64,000 nucleotides of DNA from Acidobacteriota bacterium (lineage in GTDB: Bacteria; Acidobacteriota; JAAYUB01), in the NCBI GenBank assembly GCA_018001935.1, contig JAGNHB010000008.1, positions 62,001-126,000 on the forward strand. Reading direction: 5' to 3'. Positions 19,338 to 26,897 of the stretch are shown in pieces. The position numbers and the translations under genes were made by a program. The notes below the pieces were generated by a model. That model worked only from the letters and a program-made list of their open reading frames with translations. It had not been told where the DNA came from and ran no database searches. Within the stretch, counting starts at the first letter, position 1. Each line of letters starts with the position of its first letter.

Positions 19338-19614
19338 CGACACCTTCATGGGGGTCAAGCGGGAGAAGATCCCCTGGTTCCCCACCATCGACTACGCCCG
19401 GTGCGACTTCTGCATGGAGTGCGACAAGTTCTGCCCGCACAAGGTGTTCGAACGCAGGGACGGTGCGCGGAAGCTGGTGGTGGCCCACCCGAACCACTGC
19501 GTGGTGTTCTGCCGGGCCTGCGCCAAGACCTGCGGGCCCGACGCCCTGTCGTTCCCCGTCAAATCCGAGGTCGTCGCCCTCATCAAGAAAATCCGCGAGG
19601 AGGAGGCGTCGTGA
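19330..19614 (+). CDS. 2x[4Fe-4S] ferredoxin-type protein
   Basis: A 94-residue ferredoxin with cluster motif C25-x2-C28-x2-C31-x3-C35 (CDFCMECDKFCPHKVF) and a second motif C57-x3-C61-x2-C64-x3-C68, whose first spacing is one residue longer than usual. It would carry low-potential electrons in the cytoplasm. It overlaps the HdrA-like gene upstream by 8 bp and the DGC-lipoyl gene downstream by 4 bp (GTGA), so the three are translationally coupled and presumably made together in fixed ratio. Confidence 0.92.
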   Translation: MPDDTFMGVKREKIPWFPTIDYARCDFCMECDKFCPHKVFERRDGARKLVVAHPNHCVVFCRACAKTCGPDALSFPVKSEVVALIKKIREEEAS

Positions 19615-20462
19615 CAACGGCCATCCTGCCCTGCAACGGCCTGGACAAGCCCTTCGGCCCCCTCTCCCGGGAGGTCGCCCTGTGCCTGGCCGCCCGGACC
19701 GGCGGGGACCTCGTCTGCCCCGTCCTGCTGAACCAGGCCCCGGACCGGTACCGAGAAATCCTGGCCGCAACCCCCCTGACCGTCATCGACGGCTGCGCCA
19801 CCCGGTGCGCGTCGAAACTGGCCGCCCGCCTCGACCTGAAGGTGGACCGGAAAGTCTTCATCCCCGAGGAGGTGAAGAAGGCCTCGGTCAAGCCCGAGAA
19901 CACCCTGGTTCCGGGCCCGCAGGCGCTGGCGTTCGCCCGGCAGGTGGCCGGCGGGTGGACGGCGGACGGCGAGGCGCCGGAGCCGGCGCCCGTGGCCGTC
20001 TCTTTCCCTCCCCCGGGGGACGTCCTTCGCGTGACGGTGGACAAGTTCGTTTTCAAGTTCCCGTCCGGCGGTTTCCTCTTCAACGAAAACGACTGCTGGG
20101 CCCAGGTCCTGGGAAACCGGGCCCGGGTGGGGGTGTCCGACTACGTCCAGCAGAGCCTGACGGACATCACCTGGTTCGAGCCGCCGGAAATCAGCGCCGT
20201 GGTGGAACAGTTCGGCGACCTGGGGCAGGTGGAGTCGTCCAAGGCGGTCATGGAGATCGTCTCCCCCGTCAGCGGACGGGTCGTCGCGGTGAACACGAAA
20301 CTGAAGGACAAGCCCGAGTGGATCAACGAAGACCCGTACGGGAGGGGGTGGATCGCGGAGCTGGAGCTGACGAATGTCTCGGAAGACATGCAGTTCCTCC
20401 TCGGGCCCGACGCCTACGCGGAAGCGGTTCGCCGAAAAGCAATGGAAGCGGTTGCGAAATGA
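19611..20462 (+). CDS. DGC cysteine domain fused to a GcvH-like lipoyl domain
   Basis: A 283-residue fusion. Residues 1-115 are a DGC-type putative zinc-binding domain with the four family cysteines C8 (PCNG), C36, C62 and C66 (DGCATRC). Residues about 138-270 are a glycine-cleavage H-protein fold: RARVGVSDYVQQSLTDITW, then VESSKAVMEIVSPVSG, whose K211 is the predicted lipoylation site, then PEWINEDPYGRGWI. The start is the GTG at 19611, overlapping the ferredoxin stop. No gcvT, gcvP or lipoate ligase is nearby, so this is not a normal glycine-cleavage component. The lipoyl dithiol may carry electrons or bind As(III); both are inference. Confidence 0.85.
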   Translation: MTTAILPCNGLDKPFGPLSREVALCLAARTGGDLVCPVLLNQAPDRYREILAATPLTVIDGCATRCASKLAARLDLKVDRKVFIPEEVKKASVKPENTLVPGPQALAFARQVAGGWTADGEAPEPAPVAVSFPPPGDVLRVTVDKFVFKFPSGGFLFNENDCWAQVLGNRARVGVSDYVQQSLTDITWFEPPEISAVVEQFGDLGQVESSKAVMEIVSPVSGRVVAVNTKLKDKPEWINEDPYGRGWIAELELTNVSEDMQFLLGPDAYAEAVRRKAMEAVAK

Positions 20463-20569
20463 GACCCGAAGGGGTTGATTCCAGTGGCTTCCGGAGAGAA
20501 CCGGCGAGCCCGGCGCCCGCTGAACCATGGTCGCCAGGGGCATGATCCCGCTTTCGTGTCCGAAACCTG

Positions 20570-20597
20570 TTCGTGCGGTTCGTGTGGTTCGTGGTTG
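20570..20597 (-). repeat. CACGAACC word array
   Basis: Three degenerate copies of a 9-bp word, read on the minus strand as AACCACGAACC ACACGAACC GCACGAA. It lies in the 165-bp gap between two DGC genes, about 30 bp before the second DGC start. The same word family recurs at 24106, 27471, 38901, 42264, 43956 and 56982. Confidence 0.6.
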
Positions 20598-20627
20598 AGA
20601 TCCGGTCCTTCCGGGTTGGGGTGCAAC

Positions 20628-21023
20628 ATGCAAGAAAAACACAAAACCCTGGTCATCCCCTGCAGCGGCATCGGCAAGGTCCACGGGCTCGTCAGCCGCG
20701 AGGTGGCCTACGACCTCGCGCAACGCCGCGAGGGGCAAGGTTACGACACCCTATGCCTCGCCCTCCTGGTCACGGGGGACGAGGCGGCGCTGGACAAGGT
20801 CGGGAGCGCCCCCTGCGTCACCGTGGACGGCTGCCCGAAGCTGTGCGCCCTCAAGAGCGTCGAGCAGGCGGGGGGAACCGTGGCACGGTCGGTGAAGGTG
20901 GTGGACGCGATGAAGAACCACCGCGGCCTGAACGCCGGCACGGCCACCGCCCTGACGGACGACGGGTGGGCCCTGGTCCGGGAGATCGCCGACGACATCG
21001 AGAAAGGCGGACCCCGCCAATGA
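20628..21023 (+). CDS. DGC-domain putative zinc-binding protein
   Basis: A 131-residue single-domain DGC protein. The four candidate ligand cysteines are C12 (PCSG), C43, C69 and C73 (DGCPKLC), and LVSREVAYDLA (21-31) is the conserved helix. Family members are small cytoplasmic proteins of unproven function, often beside arsenic or thiol-redox genes. An in-frame reading extends upstream but crosses the repeat array, so I take the ATG at 20628, though no strong ribosome site precedes it. It is the second of three DGC paralogues in 2.3 kb. Confidence 0.85.
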   Translation: MQEKHKTLVIPCSGIGKVHGLVSREVAYDLAQRREGQGYDTLCLALLVTGDEAALDKVGSAPCVTVDGCPKLCALKSVEQAGGTVARSVKVVDAMKNHRGLNAGTATALTDDGWALVREIADDIEKGGPRQ

Positions 21024-21058
21024 CTCGCTCCAGAAACAGAGTGAAGTTTTCCGGATCC

Positions 21059-21162
21059 GCCTCACGCCAAGACGCGAAGCCGCCAAGCCTCGCCAGGAAC
21101 GACCGGAAAGATCATCGGACCCGCTTTGCGAGGCTCTGCGTCCTGGCGACTTTGCGTGAGGC
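21059..21162. repeat. Inverted pair of ACGCAAAG-word arrays
   Basis: The left arm (21059-21097) reads CCTCACGCCAAGACGCGAAG and onwards; the right arm (21122-21162) is its imperfect inverse, ending TTTGCGTGAGG. The 104-bp unit nearly fills the gap between two DGC genes. Single arms of the same word occur at 42440-42466 and 59676-59706. Confidence 0.65.
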
Positions 21163-21203
21163 TGTTTACACCGATCCCGACCGATCAGGGGAGATTGTCG
21201 GAC

Positions 21204-21887
21204 ATGGAAACGCAGCGTAAAATCGGCATCATTTCCTGCAGCGGGGAGGAGATCCCCGAGGGGACCCTCTCCCGCAACGCGGTGCGGCGCGTCCTCGAGG
21301 CCCTCCGGCCGGGGAGGACCGTGACGCTCTGCCTGCCCCTGTTCCTGGCCGGCGGCGAGGAGGAGCGGGCCTTCGCCCGGAACCACCCCGTCGTCGCCGT
21401 GGACGGCTGCGCCAAGCGCTGTGCGAAACGGGGCACCGAGATGCACAGCGGCCCGGTGAGCGCCTCGGTGGTGGTGACGGACGTCCTCGGCGGGCCGGCC
21501 GACGGCTGCGCCCGCTCGGCGCGGGACGTGTCCGCCGCCGACGCGGAGGCGGTCTGGGTCGTCGCGGAGCGGGTCGCCGCCGAGGTGGACGCCCTGCTGG
21601 AGCGCTCGCCGGCGTCACCCGCCCCGGAGGGGGACCCGGCGGCCGGCTGTTCCTGTTCGCGCCCCGTGCCCGGCCTCTCCGTCACGGTGGGCGGCCGGCC
21701 GGTCACCCTCGACGGCCTGGCGCTGATCTTCGACCAACTCGCCGGGGAAGGGATCAGCGGGGCGGGCGGAGAGGCCGGGGCCATCCTGCGGCGGGTGAAG
21801 ATTTACCACGAAATCCCGGAAGGGATGGAGGAAGACTATCAGGCCGCCCTGTTGCGTGCCTATCAGGACTACCGGAGGAACCGATGA
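21204..21887 (+). CDS. DGC-domain protein with extra C-terminal domain
   Basis: A 227-residue protein. Its N-terminal half is a third DGC domain with cysteines C12, C43, C69 and C73 at exactly the same positions as in the paralogue at 20628. A linker with CSCS (about residue 149-152) follows, then a C-terminal segment of about 65 residues (VTVGGRPVTLDGLALIFDQL ... RRVKIYHEIPEGMEEDYQ) that I cannot assign. The ATG at 21204 comes 40 bp after the repeat pair. The stop overlaps the next gene's start (ATGA), coupling it to the membrane thioredoxin. Confidence 0.85.
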   Translation: METQRKIGIISCSGEEIPEGTLSRNAVRRVLEALRPGRTVTLCLPLFLAGGEEERAFARNHPVVAVDGCAKRCAKRGTEMHSGPVSASVVVTDVLGGPADGCARSARDVSAADAEAVWVVAERVAAEVDALLERSPASPAPEGDPAAGCSCSRPVPGLSVTVGGRPVTLDGLALIFDQLAGEGISGAGGEAGAILRRVKIYHEIPEGMEEDYQAALLRAYQDYRRNR

Positions 21888-22318
21888 GAAAGAACGCGTG
21901 GAAGGTCGTGGTGGTGATCGCCCTGGCCGTTGCGGTGGGGCTCGTCATCGCCAACAAGAACCGGCCGGGGGAGACCGGGACGCCGGCGCCGGCGGCGGCC
22001 CCCGCGGTATCGGCCGCAGCCTCACCCGCACCGGAGCCGAAGCTCCCGAAGCTCGTGGACCTGGGCGCGAAAAAGTGCGTCCCCTGCAAGATGATGGCGC
22101 CGATCCTGGACGAACTGGCGAAGGACTTCAAGGGGAAGCTGATCGTGGAGTTCATCGACGTCTGGCAGAACCCCGAGGCCGGGGACAAGTACGGCATTCA
22201 GTCCATCCCCACGCAGATCTTCTACGACGCCGACGGGAAGGAATTCTTCCGCCACGAGGGGTTCTACCCTAGGGAAGAGATCCTGGCCAGGTTCGCGGAG
22301 AAAGGATACCGGTTCTGA
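21884..22318 (+). CDS. Membrane-anchored thioredoxin
   Basis: A 144-residue protein with an N-terminal anchor or signal segment (VVVVIALAVAVGLVIA, residues 8-23), an Ala/Pro-rich linker, then a thioredoxin domain with active site C65-V-P-C68 and the cis-proline strand IQSIPTQIFYDADGKE. It should act on the outer face of the inner membrane. The start overlaps the preceding DGC gene and the stop is 1 nt from ccdA, so CcdA is the obvious source of its electrons. A role in keeping periplasmic thiols reduced under arsenic stress is inference. Confidence 0.92.
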   Translation: MRKNAWKVVVVIALAVAVGLVIANKNRPGETGTPAPAAAPAVSAAASPAPEPKLPKLVDLGAKKCVPCKMMAPILDELAKDFKGKLIVEFIDVWQNPEAGDKYGIQSIPTQIFYDADGKEFFRHEGFYPREEILARFAEKGYRF

Positions 22319-22319
22319 G

Positions 22320-23015
22320 ATGGAAGAACTGTTCACCGCGTTGACCCGGGCCGTGGAGGGGTCGGCCCCCATGGCCCTGACCGCCGCGCTGGTCTGGGGC
22401 GTCCTCAGCATCGTCCTGAGCCCGTGCCACCTCTCCAGCATCCCCCTGATCGTCGGCTTCATCAGCGAGCAGGGGGAGTTGACCCTTCGGCGGGCCTTCG
22501 GCATCGCCTCCCTCTTCAGCCTGGGGATCCTCGCCACCATCGCCGCCATCGGGGCCGTCACCGCGGCCATGGGGCGCCTCATGGGCCAGGTGGGGGCGTG
22601 GGGCAACTACCTGGTGGCGGGGGTTTTCCTGCTGGTGGGCCTCCACCTGCTGGACATCGTCCCGATGCCCTTCTCGGGCCCGGGCCAGGTGGGGCTCAAA
22701 CGACGGGGGCTGCTGGCCGCCTTCCTCCTGGGCCTGGTCTTCGGCATCGCCCTGGGGCCCTGCACCTTCGCCTTCATGGCGCCGGTCCTGGCCGTCAGCT
22801 TCAAGGTGGGGGCCGACAACCCGGCGTACGCCGCGCTGCTGCTGGCCGCCTACGGCGTCGGGCACTGCGCGGTGATCGTGGCGGCGGGGACCTTCACCGG
22901 GGTGGTGGAGCGCTACCTGAGGTGGAACGAGAGATCGAAGGGGACCCTGGTCGTCCGGCGCGTCTGCGGCGTCCTCGTCCTGGCGGGGGGCGTCTACATG
23001 ATCCACATCGCGTAA
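22320..23015 (+). CDS. ccdA: CcdA/DsbD-type transmembrane thiol reductase
   Basis: A 231-residue polytopic membrane protein that moves reducing equivalents from cytoplasmic thioredoxin across the inner membrane. The two conserved redox cysteines are C36 in LSPCHLSSIPLI and C148 in LGPCTFAFMAP, in the first and fourth hydrophobic segments as in CcdA. Six spans are visible. It directly follows the membrane thioredoxin, its likely acceptor, and is followed by an ArsF-like secreted thioredoxin. The gene name reflects the family; a role in cytochrome c maturation is not implied here. Confidence 0.92.
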   Translation: MEELFTALTRAVEGSAPMALTAALVWGVLSIVLSPCHLSSIPLIVGFISEQGELTLRRAFGIASLFSLGILATIAAIGAVTAAMGRLMGQVGAWGNYLVAGVFLLVGLHLLDIVPMPFSGPGQVGLKRRGLLAAFLLGLVFGIALGPCTFAFMAPVLAVSFKVGADNPAYAALLLAAYGVGHCAVIVAAGTFTGVVERYLRWNERSKGTLVVRRVCGVLVLAGGVYMIHIA

Positions 23016-23021
23016 ACGGGA

Positions 23022-23140
23022 AACCACGGATGAACACGGATGAACACGGATGGAATCGAGCGGGAGGCCGGCCGGGTCATCCTCCCGGACGACCCGCCCC
23101 CTTCTGTCATCCGTGTCCATCCCTGCTCATCCGTGGTTCA
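23022..23140. repeat. Inverted pair of CACGGATGAA-word arrays
   Basis: The left arm (23022-23053) has three copies of the 10-bp word CACGGATGAA; the right arm (23107-23140) is the imperfect inverse, ending CATCCGTGGTT. The unit starts 6 bp after the ccdA stop and ends about 17 bp before the ribosome site of the next gene. Single arms of this word occur at 42498-42520 and 60037-60060. Confidence 0.65.
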
Positions 23141-23170
23141 AATTCGATCCGGAATGAAGGAGGAATGAAG

Positions 23171-23611
23171 ATGCGATCTCGTGTTCTGTCGATCCCAATG
23201 ATAATGATCCTGGCCCTCTCGGCCGTGATGGCCGGGAATCCCGCTGCGACCGCGAGGAAGACGCCGGGGAACCGGTACACGGCCTACTATTTCCACGGCA
23301 AGCTGCGGTGCCCCACCTGCCTGAAGATCGAGAAGCTCTCGGCCGAGAGCCTCCGGGCGAACGAGGCCGACATGTTCAGGCGTGGTGTTCTGGCATGGAA
23401 AGCGGTGAACATCGACCTGCCCGAGAACGAACACTTTCGCAAGGAGTTCGGCCTGACGGCGTCCGCCCTGGTGTTCGTCTGCGAGGAAGGGGGCAAGGTC
23501 AAGCGTTCCCGTTTGGTGGACGAGGTCTGGGAGTGGGTGAACGAGCCGGAGGCGGACTTCGGGCAGAAGGTGGACGAGGCTTTCTCACGCTTCGTCGCGA
23601 ACCGGAAGTGA
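23171..23611 (+). CDS. ArsF-like secreted thioredoxin-fold protein
   Basis: A 146-residue exported protein: signal peptide MRSRVLSIPMIMILALSAVM, then YYFHGKLRCPTCLKIEKL with the redox pair C47-x2-C50. The sequence matches what is annotated as the nitrophenyl compound nitroreductase subunit ArsF family, small thioredoxin-like proteins that occur in arsenic loci. I start at 23171 because AAGGAGG lies 7 nt upstream; the ATG at 23165 would be only 1 nt from it. The substrate is unknown; CcdA just upstream could keep its cysteines reduced. Confidence 0.85.
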   Translation: MRSRVLSIPMIMILALSAVMAGNPAATARKTPGNRYTAYYFHGKLRCPTCLKIEKLSAESLRANEADMFRRGVLAWKAVNIDLPENEHFRKEFGLTASALVFVCEEGGKVKRSRLVDEVWEWVNEPEADFGQKVDEAFSRFVANRK

Positions 23612-23625
23612 TCCGGAGCGATTCC

Positions 23626-24105
23626 ATGAGTGAGTTCTTCCCTCAAGCCGATCACGCCGATGGCGCCCCCGTGCCGCTTTCCCCGCGGGAGGCCCACGAG
23701 GCCGCCCTGCGGGGCGCGGTCTTCGTGGACATCCGGCCCGACTTCGAGACCAACTACCGGGTCTTCGACGTCCCGGCCCTCTTCAACCTGCCGTACCGGG
23801 CCTACCGGGAGGGCTTCACCCTCCTCCCCGCGGGGGAGCCGCTGGTGGTGGTCGACAACGTGGGGACCAAGAGCCCCGAGGTGGCCCGTTTTCTCATGGC
23901 CAACGGCTGGCGAGAGGTGGCGGTCCTCGTGGGCGGCGTGGTGGCCTGGGCCCAGGACGGCTTGCCCCTGGCCAGGGACCCGGACTACGAACTGGTTGGC
24001 GGCTGCGGCTGCAAGCTGAAGCCGAAGAAACCGCGGAAGGAAGGCTCCGCGGTGGCGCCGAAGGCGGAGGCGGAGGAGGACCCACCCCGTGAAAACAGGG
24101 AATGA
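23626..24105 (+). CDS. Rhodanese-fold protein lacking the catalytic cysteine
   Basis: A 159-residue rhodanese homology domain: AVFVDIRPDFETNYRVFDVPALFNLPY (31-57) and the strand-loop region VVVDNVGTKSPEVARFLMANGW (74-95). The active-site loop, normally VVVYCRSGARS, here has D77-N78 in place of cysteine, so sulfur transfer by the usual mechanism is not expected. A C-terminal tail has a CGC motif (C127, C129) and a charged disordered end. It may be a binding or scaffold protein within the island. Its stop codon lies directly against a repeat array. Confidence 0.85.
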   Translation: MSEFFPQADHADGAPVPLSPREAHEAALRGAVFVDIRPDFETNYRVFDVPALFNLPYRAYREGFTLLPAGEPLVVVDNVGTKSPEVARFLMANGWREVAVLVGGVVAWAQDGLPLARDPDYELVGGCGCKLKPKKPRKEGSAVAPKAEAEEDPPRENRE

Positions 24106-24132
24106 ACCACGAACCACACGAAAGACACGAAC
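24106..24132 (+). repeat. CACGAACC word array
   Basis: Begins on the base after the rhodanese stop: ACCACGAACC ACACGAAAG ACACGAAC. It is the inverse of the array at 20570-20597 and occupies the start of the 126-bp gap before arsC. Confidence 0.55.
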
Positions 24133-24231
24133 GGGGGCGCGTGCTGACAAAACTTCCCTGAAAAAAACGATGGGGTGGGCTTCGCGGTCGTGCTGCGATG
24201 GATCAAATCGTGAAGGAATACAGGTGAACGG

Positions 24232-24681
24232 ATGTCGGTAACGCGAAAAGTTCTGTTCCTGTGCACGGGGAACTCCTGCCGCAGCCAGATGGCGGAGGGG
24301 TGGGCGCGGCACCTGCGTGGAGACATGATCGAACCGCACTCCGCGGGAATCGTGGCGAAGGGGCTCGACCCGCTCGCCACGCGGGTCATGGCCGAAGCGG
24401 GCGTCGACATCTCGGGGCAGGCGTCGAAAACCGTGGAGGCCGTCCGGGACATCCCGTTCGACCTGGTGGTCACCGTTTGCTCCCACGCGGCCGAGACCTG
24501 CCCCGTCTTCCCCGGGAGAGCGCGGCGCCTGCACGCCGGCTTCGACGACCCCCCGTCCCTGGCGCGGTCCGCCGGGTCAGAGGAGGAGGCCCTCGCCGCC
24601 TACCGCCGGGTGCGCGACGACATCCGGGCTTTCGTCGAGGGTCTTGAATTTGAATCTGTTCGGTTTATCCAGGAGGGTTGA
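24232..24681 (+). CDS. arsC: Arsenate reductase, thioredoxin-coupled (low-MW phosphatase fold)
   Basis: A 149-residue ArsC that reduces As(V) to As(III) through a cysteine cascade. The phosphatase-type loop is C11-TGNSC-R17 ([13 protein letters not shown]), and the two relay cysteines C83 and C90 ([12 protein letters not shown]) are present at the spacing of the S. aureus/B. subtilis enzyme, so turnover should need a thioredoxin; several are encoded just upstream. The stop overlaps the ribosome site of the ACR3 gene, coupling reduction to export. Confidence 0.95.
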   Translation: MSVTRKVLFLCTGNSCRSQMAEGWARHLRGDMIEPHSAGIVAKGLDPLATRVMAEAGVDISGQASKTVEAVRDIPFDLVVTVCSHAAETCPVFPGRARRLHAGFDDPPSLARSAGSEEEALAAYRRVRDDIRAFVEGLEFESVRFIQEG

Positions 24682-24683
24682 TC

Positions 24684-25739
24684 ATGACCGATCACGTTTC
24701 ACGTCGCCTCTCGTTTCTCGACCGGTTCCTGACGATCTGGATCTTCCTGGCCATGGCCGTCGGCGTCGGCATGGGCGCCGCCTGGCCCGGGGTGAAGAAT
24801 TTCTGGAACCAGTTCAGCTCCGGGACCACCAACATCCCGATTGCCATCGGGCTGATCCTGATGATGTACCCGCCCCTGGCCAAGGTCCGCTACGAGGAGC
24901 TGGGGCGGGTGTTCCGGAACTGGAAGGTGCTGCTGCTCTCCCTGGTCCAGAACTGGGTCATCGGGCCGATCCTGATGTTCGGCCTGGCGGTGGCGTTCCT
25001 GGCGGACAAGCACGAGTACATGGTGGGCCTGATCCTCATCGGCCTGGCCCGCTGCATCGCCATGGTGATCGTCTGGAACGACCTGGCGGAGGGCGACCGG
25101 GAGTACGCCGCCGGCCTGGTGGCCTTCAACTCCATCTTCCAGGTGCTCTTCTTCTCGGTCTACGCCTGGCTCTTCATCACCGTCGGGTTGCCGCTGGTGG
25201 GGCTGAAAGGAACAGTGGTGGCCATCTCCATCGGGCAGATCGCCGAGAGCGTCTTCATCTACCTGGGGATCCCCTTCCTGGCCGGGATGTTCACCCGCCT
25301 GGTGCTGGTGAAGCTCAAGGGGAAGGCGTGGTACCACGCGAAATTCGTGCCGGTCATCAGCCCGATCACCCTGGTGGCGCTGCTGTTCACCATCGTCGTC
25401 ATGTTCAGCCTGAAGGGGGAGTTCATCGTCAAGCTGCCGATGGACGTGGTGCGGATCGCCATCCCGCTCCTGGTCTACTTCGTCGTCATGTTCCTGGTGT
25501 CGTTCTTCCTGAGCGCGAAGGCGGGGGCGGATTACGGGCAGTCCACCACGTTGTCCTTCACGGCGGCCTCCAACAACTTCGAGCTGGCCATCGCCGTGGC
25601 GGTGGCGGTGTTCGGGATCAACTCCGGCGAGGCCTTCGCCGCGGTCATCGGGCCGCTGGTGGAGGTGCCGGTCATGATCGGCCTGGTGAACGTGGCCTTC
25701 GGGATCCGGAGCCGGTATTTCAGGTGCGCCTCCCGATGA
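24684..25739 (+). CDS. acr3: ACR3-family arsenite efflux permease
   Basis: A 351-residue carrier that exports As(III) across the inner membrane using the proton-motive force. About ten hydrophobic spans are visible, with the conserved cysteine in [15 protein letters not shown] (TM4) and the family segment [20 protein letters not shown] near the C-terminal half. AGGAGG lies 7 nt before the ATG at 24684; a TTG two codons earlier is less well placed. It starts 2 nt after the arsC stop. The C-terminus (RYFRCASR) is short and Arg-rich. Confidence 0.95.
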   Translation: MTDHVSRRLSFLDRFLTIWIFLAMAVGVGMGAAWPGVKNFWNQFSSGTTNIPIAIGLILMMYPPLAKVRYEELGRVFRNWKVLLLSLVQNWVIGPILMFGLAVAFLADKHEYMVGLILIGLARCIAMVIVWNDLAEGDREYAAGLVAFNSIFQVLFFSVYAWLFITVGLPLVGLKGTVVAISIGQIAESVFIYLGIPFLAGMFTRLVLVKLKGKAWYHAKFVPVISPITLVALLFTIVVMFSLKGEFIVKLPMDVVRIAIPLLVYFVVMFLVSFFLSAKAGADYGQSTTLSFTAASNNFELAIAVAVAVFGINSGEAFAAVIGPLVEVPVMIGLVNVAFGIRSRYFRCASR

Positions 25740-25873
25740 AGGGGGAAGCGCTCGCGAAGACGACCGCGCAAACGTCGCACCGGTCTTCGGTCAACGGTGA
25801 AAACAGAGGGTGTGCGAACCCGTTTTCAACCGCATCCCGACTTTTTGCGTGCCGATCGAAAAAGAGGTGACTT

Positions 25874-26632
25874 ATGGCAGACAGTGACATCCGTGACATG
25901 GTGAAGGAAGCTTACGGGACGGTCGCGCGGAAGCAAAACGGCTGCTGCGGCCCGGCCGCCTGCGGGTGCTCCGGGGCCGCGGCCCAGCCGGTGCCCGAGG
26001 CCGACCTGGGCCTGTCCTGCGGGGACCCGGCCGCGTTCGACCAGATCCGGCCCGGCGACACGGTGGTGGACCTCGGTTCCGGAGCCGGCCGGGACGTTTT
26101 CATCGCCGCGCGGCAGACCGGTCCCCAGGGAAAAGTCATCGGCGTGGACATGACCGACGACATGCTGGGCCTGGCCCGGTTGAACGCGGTGAAGTTCGCC
26201 GCCCGGGAGGGTTACGACAACGTGGAGTTCCGCAAGGGGTACATCGAGGACCTCCCGGTGGAGGACGGCTCGGTGGACGTGGTCATCTCCAACTGCGTCA
26301 TCAACCTGTCGCCCGACAAGCCGAAAGTGTTCCGCGAGGTGCACCGGGTCTTGCGGCCGGGGGGCCGGATGGTGGTCAGCGACATCGTGCTCAACCGGGA
26401 ACTGCCTTCAACGGTCCGGGAGAACGCCAGCCTCTACGCGGCCTGCATCGCCGGGGCGCTGCGGCGTGAGGCGTACCTGGAAGCCGTCCGGGGGGCGGGG
26501 TTCGCCGAGGTCCGCGTGCTGAAGGAAGTCCTGTACACCGGTGGCTACAGCCTGTCGGACCCCGTGACGCAGGGCGTTGCGGAGGATTTGACCGGCATCG
26601 CGTCCAGCCTCACCGTCCTGGCGACCCGGTGA
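25874..26632 (+). CDS. arsM: Arsenite S-adenosylmethionine methyltransferase
   Basis: A 252-residue ArsM, which methylates As(III). The SAM motif is VVDLGSGAGRD (64-74) and the family block is VISNCVINLSPDK. Conserved arsenic-binding cysteines correspond to C49 (LGLSCGDP) and the one in AACIAGAL; no third catalytic cysteine follows. The N-terminus has the usual Cys-rich segment CCGPAACGC. GAAAAAGAGGTG precedes the ATG. A 134-bp gap with no visible feature separates it from acr3, so it may share the transcript or have its own start. It closes the island on the plus strand. Confidence 0.93.
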   Translation: MADSDIRDMVKEAYGTVARKQNGCCGPAACGCSGAAAQPVPEADLGLSCGDPAAFDQIRPGDTVVDLGSGAGRDVFIAARQTGPQGKVIGVDMTDDMLGLARLNAVKFAAREGYDNVEFRKGYIEDLPVEDGSVDVVISNCVINLSPDKPKVFREVHRVLRPGGRMVVSDIVLNRELPSTVRENASLYAACIAGALRREAYLEAVRGAGFAEVRVLKEVLYTGGYSLSDPVTQGVAEDLTGIASSLTVLATR

Positions 26633-26854
26633 CCGGATAACGGCTGGTCTCACCCTGAGACACGGCGGAGAATGATCTTTAGCCCGTCCGAGCGGCAACG
26701 TTTGAAGAAGGCGCATGCCGACGGAAGCGATCCGTATCACCTCCCGATTTTTCCTGGCCTTCCTGGAACGGAACGGCCGGAAGTTCCGCATCGCCATGGG
26801 CGTCAACATCGCCGGCTGATGAATGGCCTGGCGGGGCCCGTCGGGCCTCCTCGA

Positions 26855-26897
26855 AAATCTTCACCTTGAATCCGCCACGGATTCAAGGTGAAGATTT
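26855..26897. terminator. Perfect 20-bp hairpin between convergent genes
   Basis: AAATCTTCACCTTGAATCCG at 26855-26874 is repeated exactly in inverse at 26878-26897, with loop CCA. It lies between the 3' ends of arsM (plus) and the Fe-S gene (minus) and includes the stop codon of the latter. There is only a short T-run on each strand. A bidirectional terminator is the simplest reading. The preceding 26633-26854 holds only a 34-codon open frame (26715-26819) without support. Confidence 0.6.

Noticed and set aside
19611-20462. Normal glycine-cleavage H protein
   Set aside because: The lipoyl domain is real, but it is fused to a DGC domain and no gcvT/gcvP genes occur nearby.
18960-20462. Full heterodisulfide reductase
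   Set aside because: No HdrB, HdrC, FAD domain or hydrogenase subunit is encoded; only an HdrA N-terminal-like module is present.
26715-26819. 34-codon open frame after arsM
   Set aside because: No ribosome site, no similarity to anything recognised, and it lies in a short gap before a terminator hairpin.
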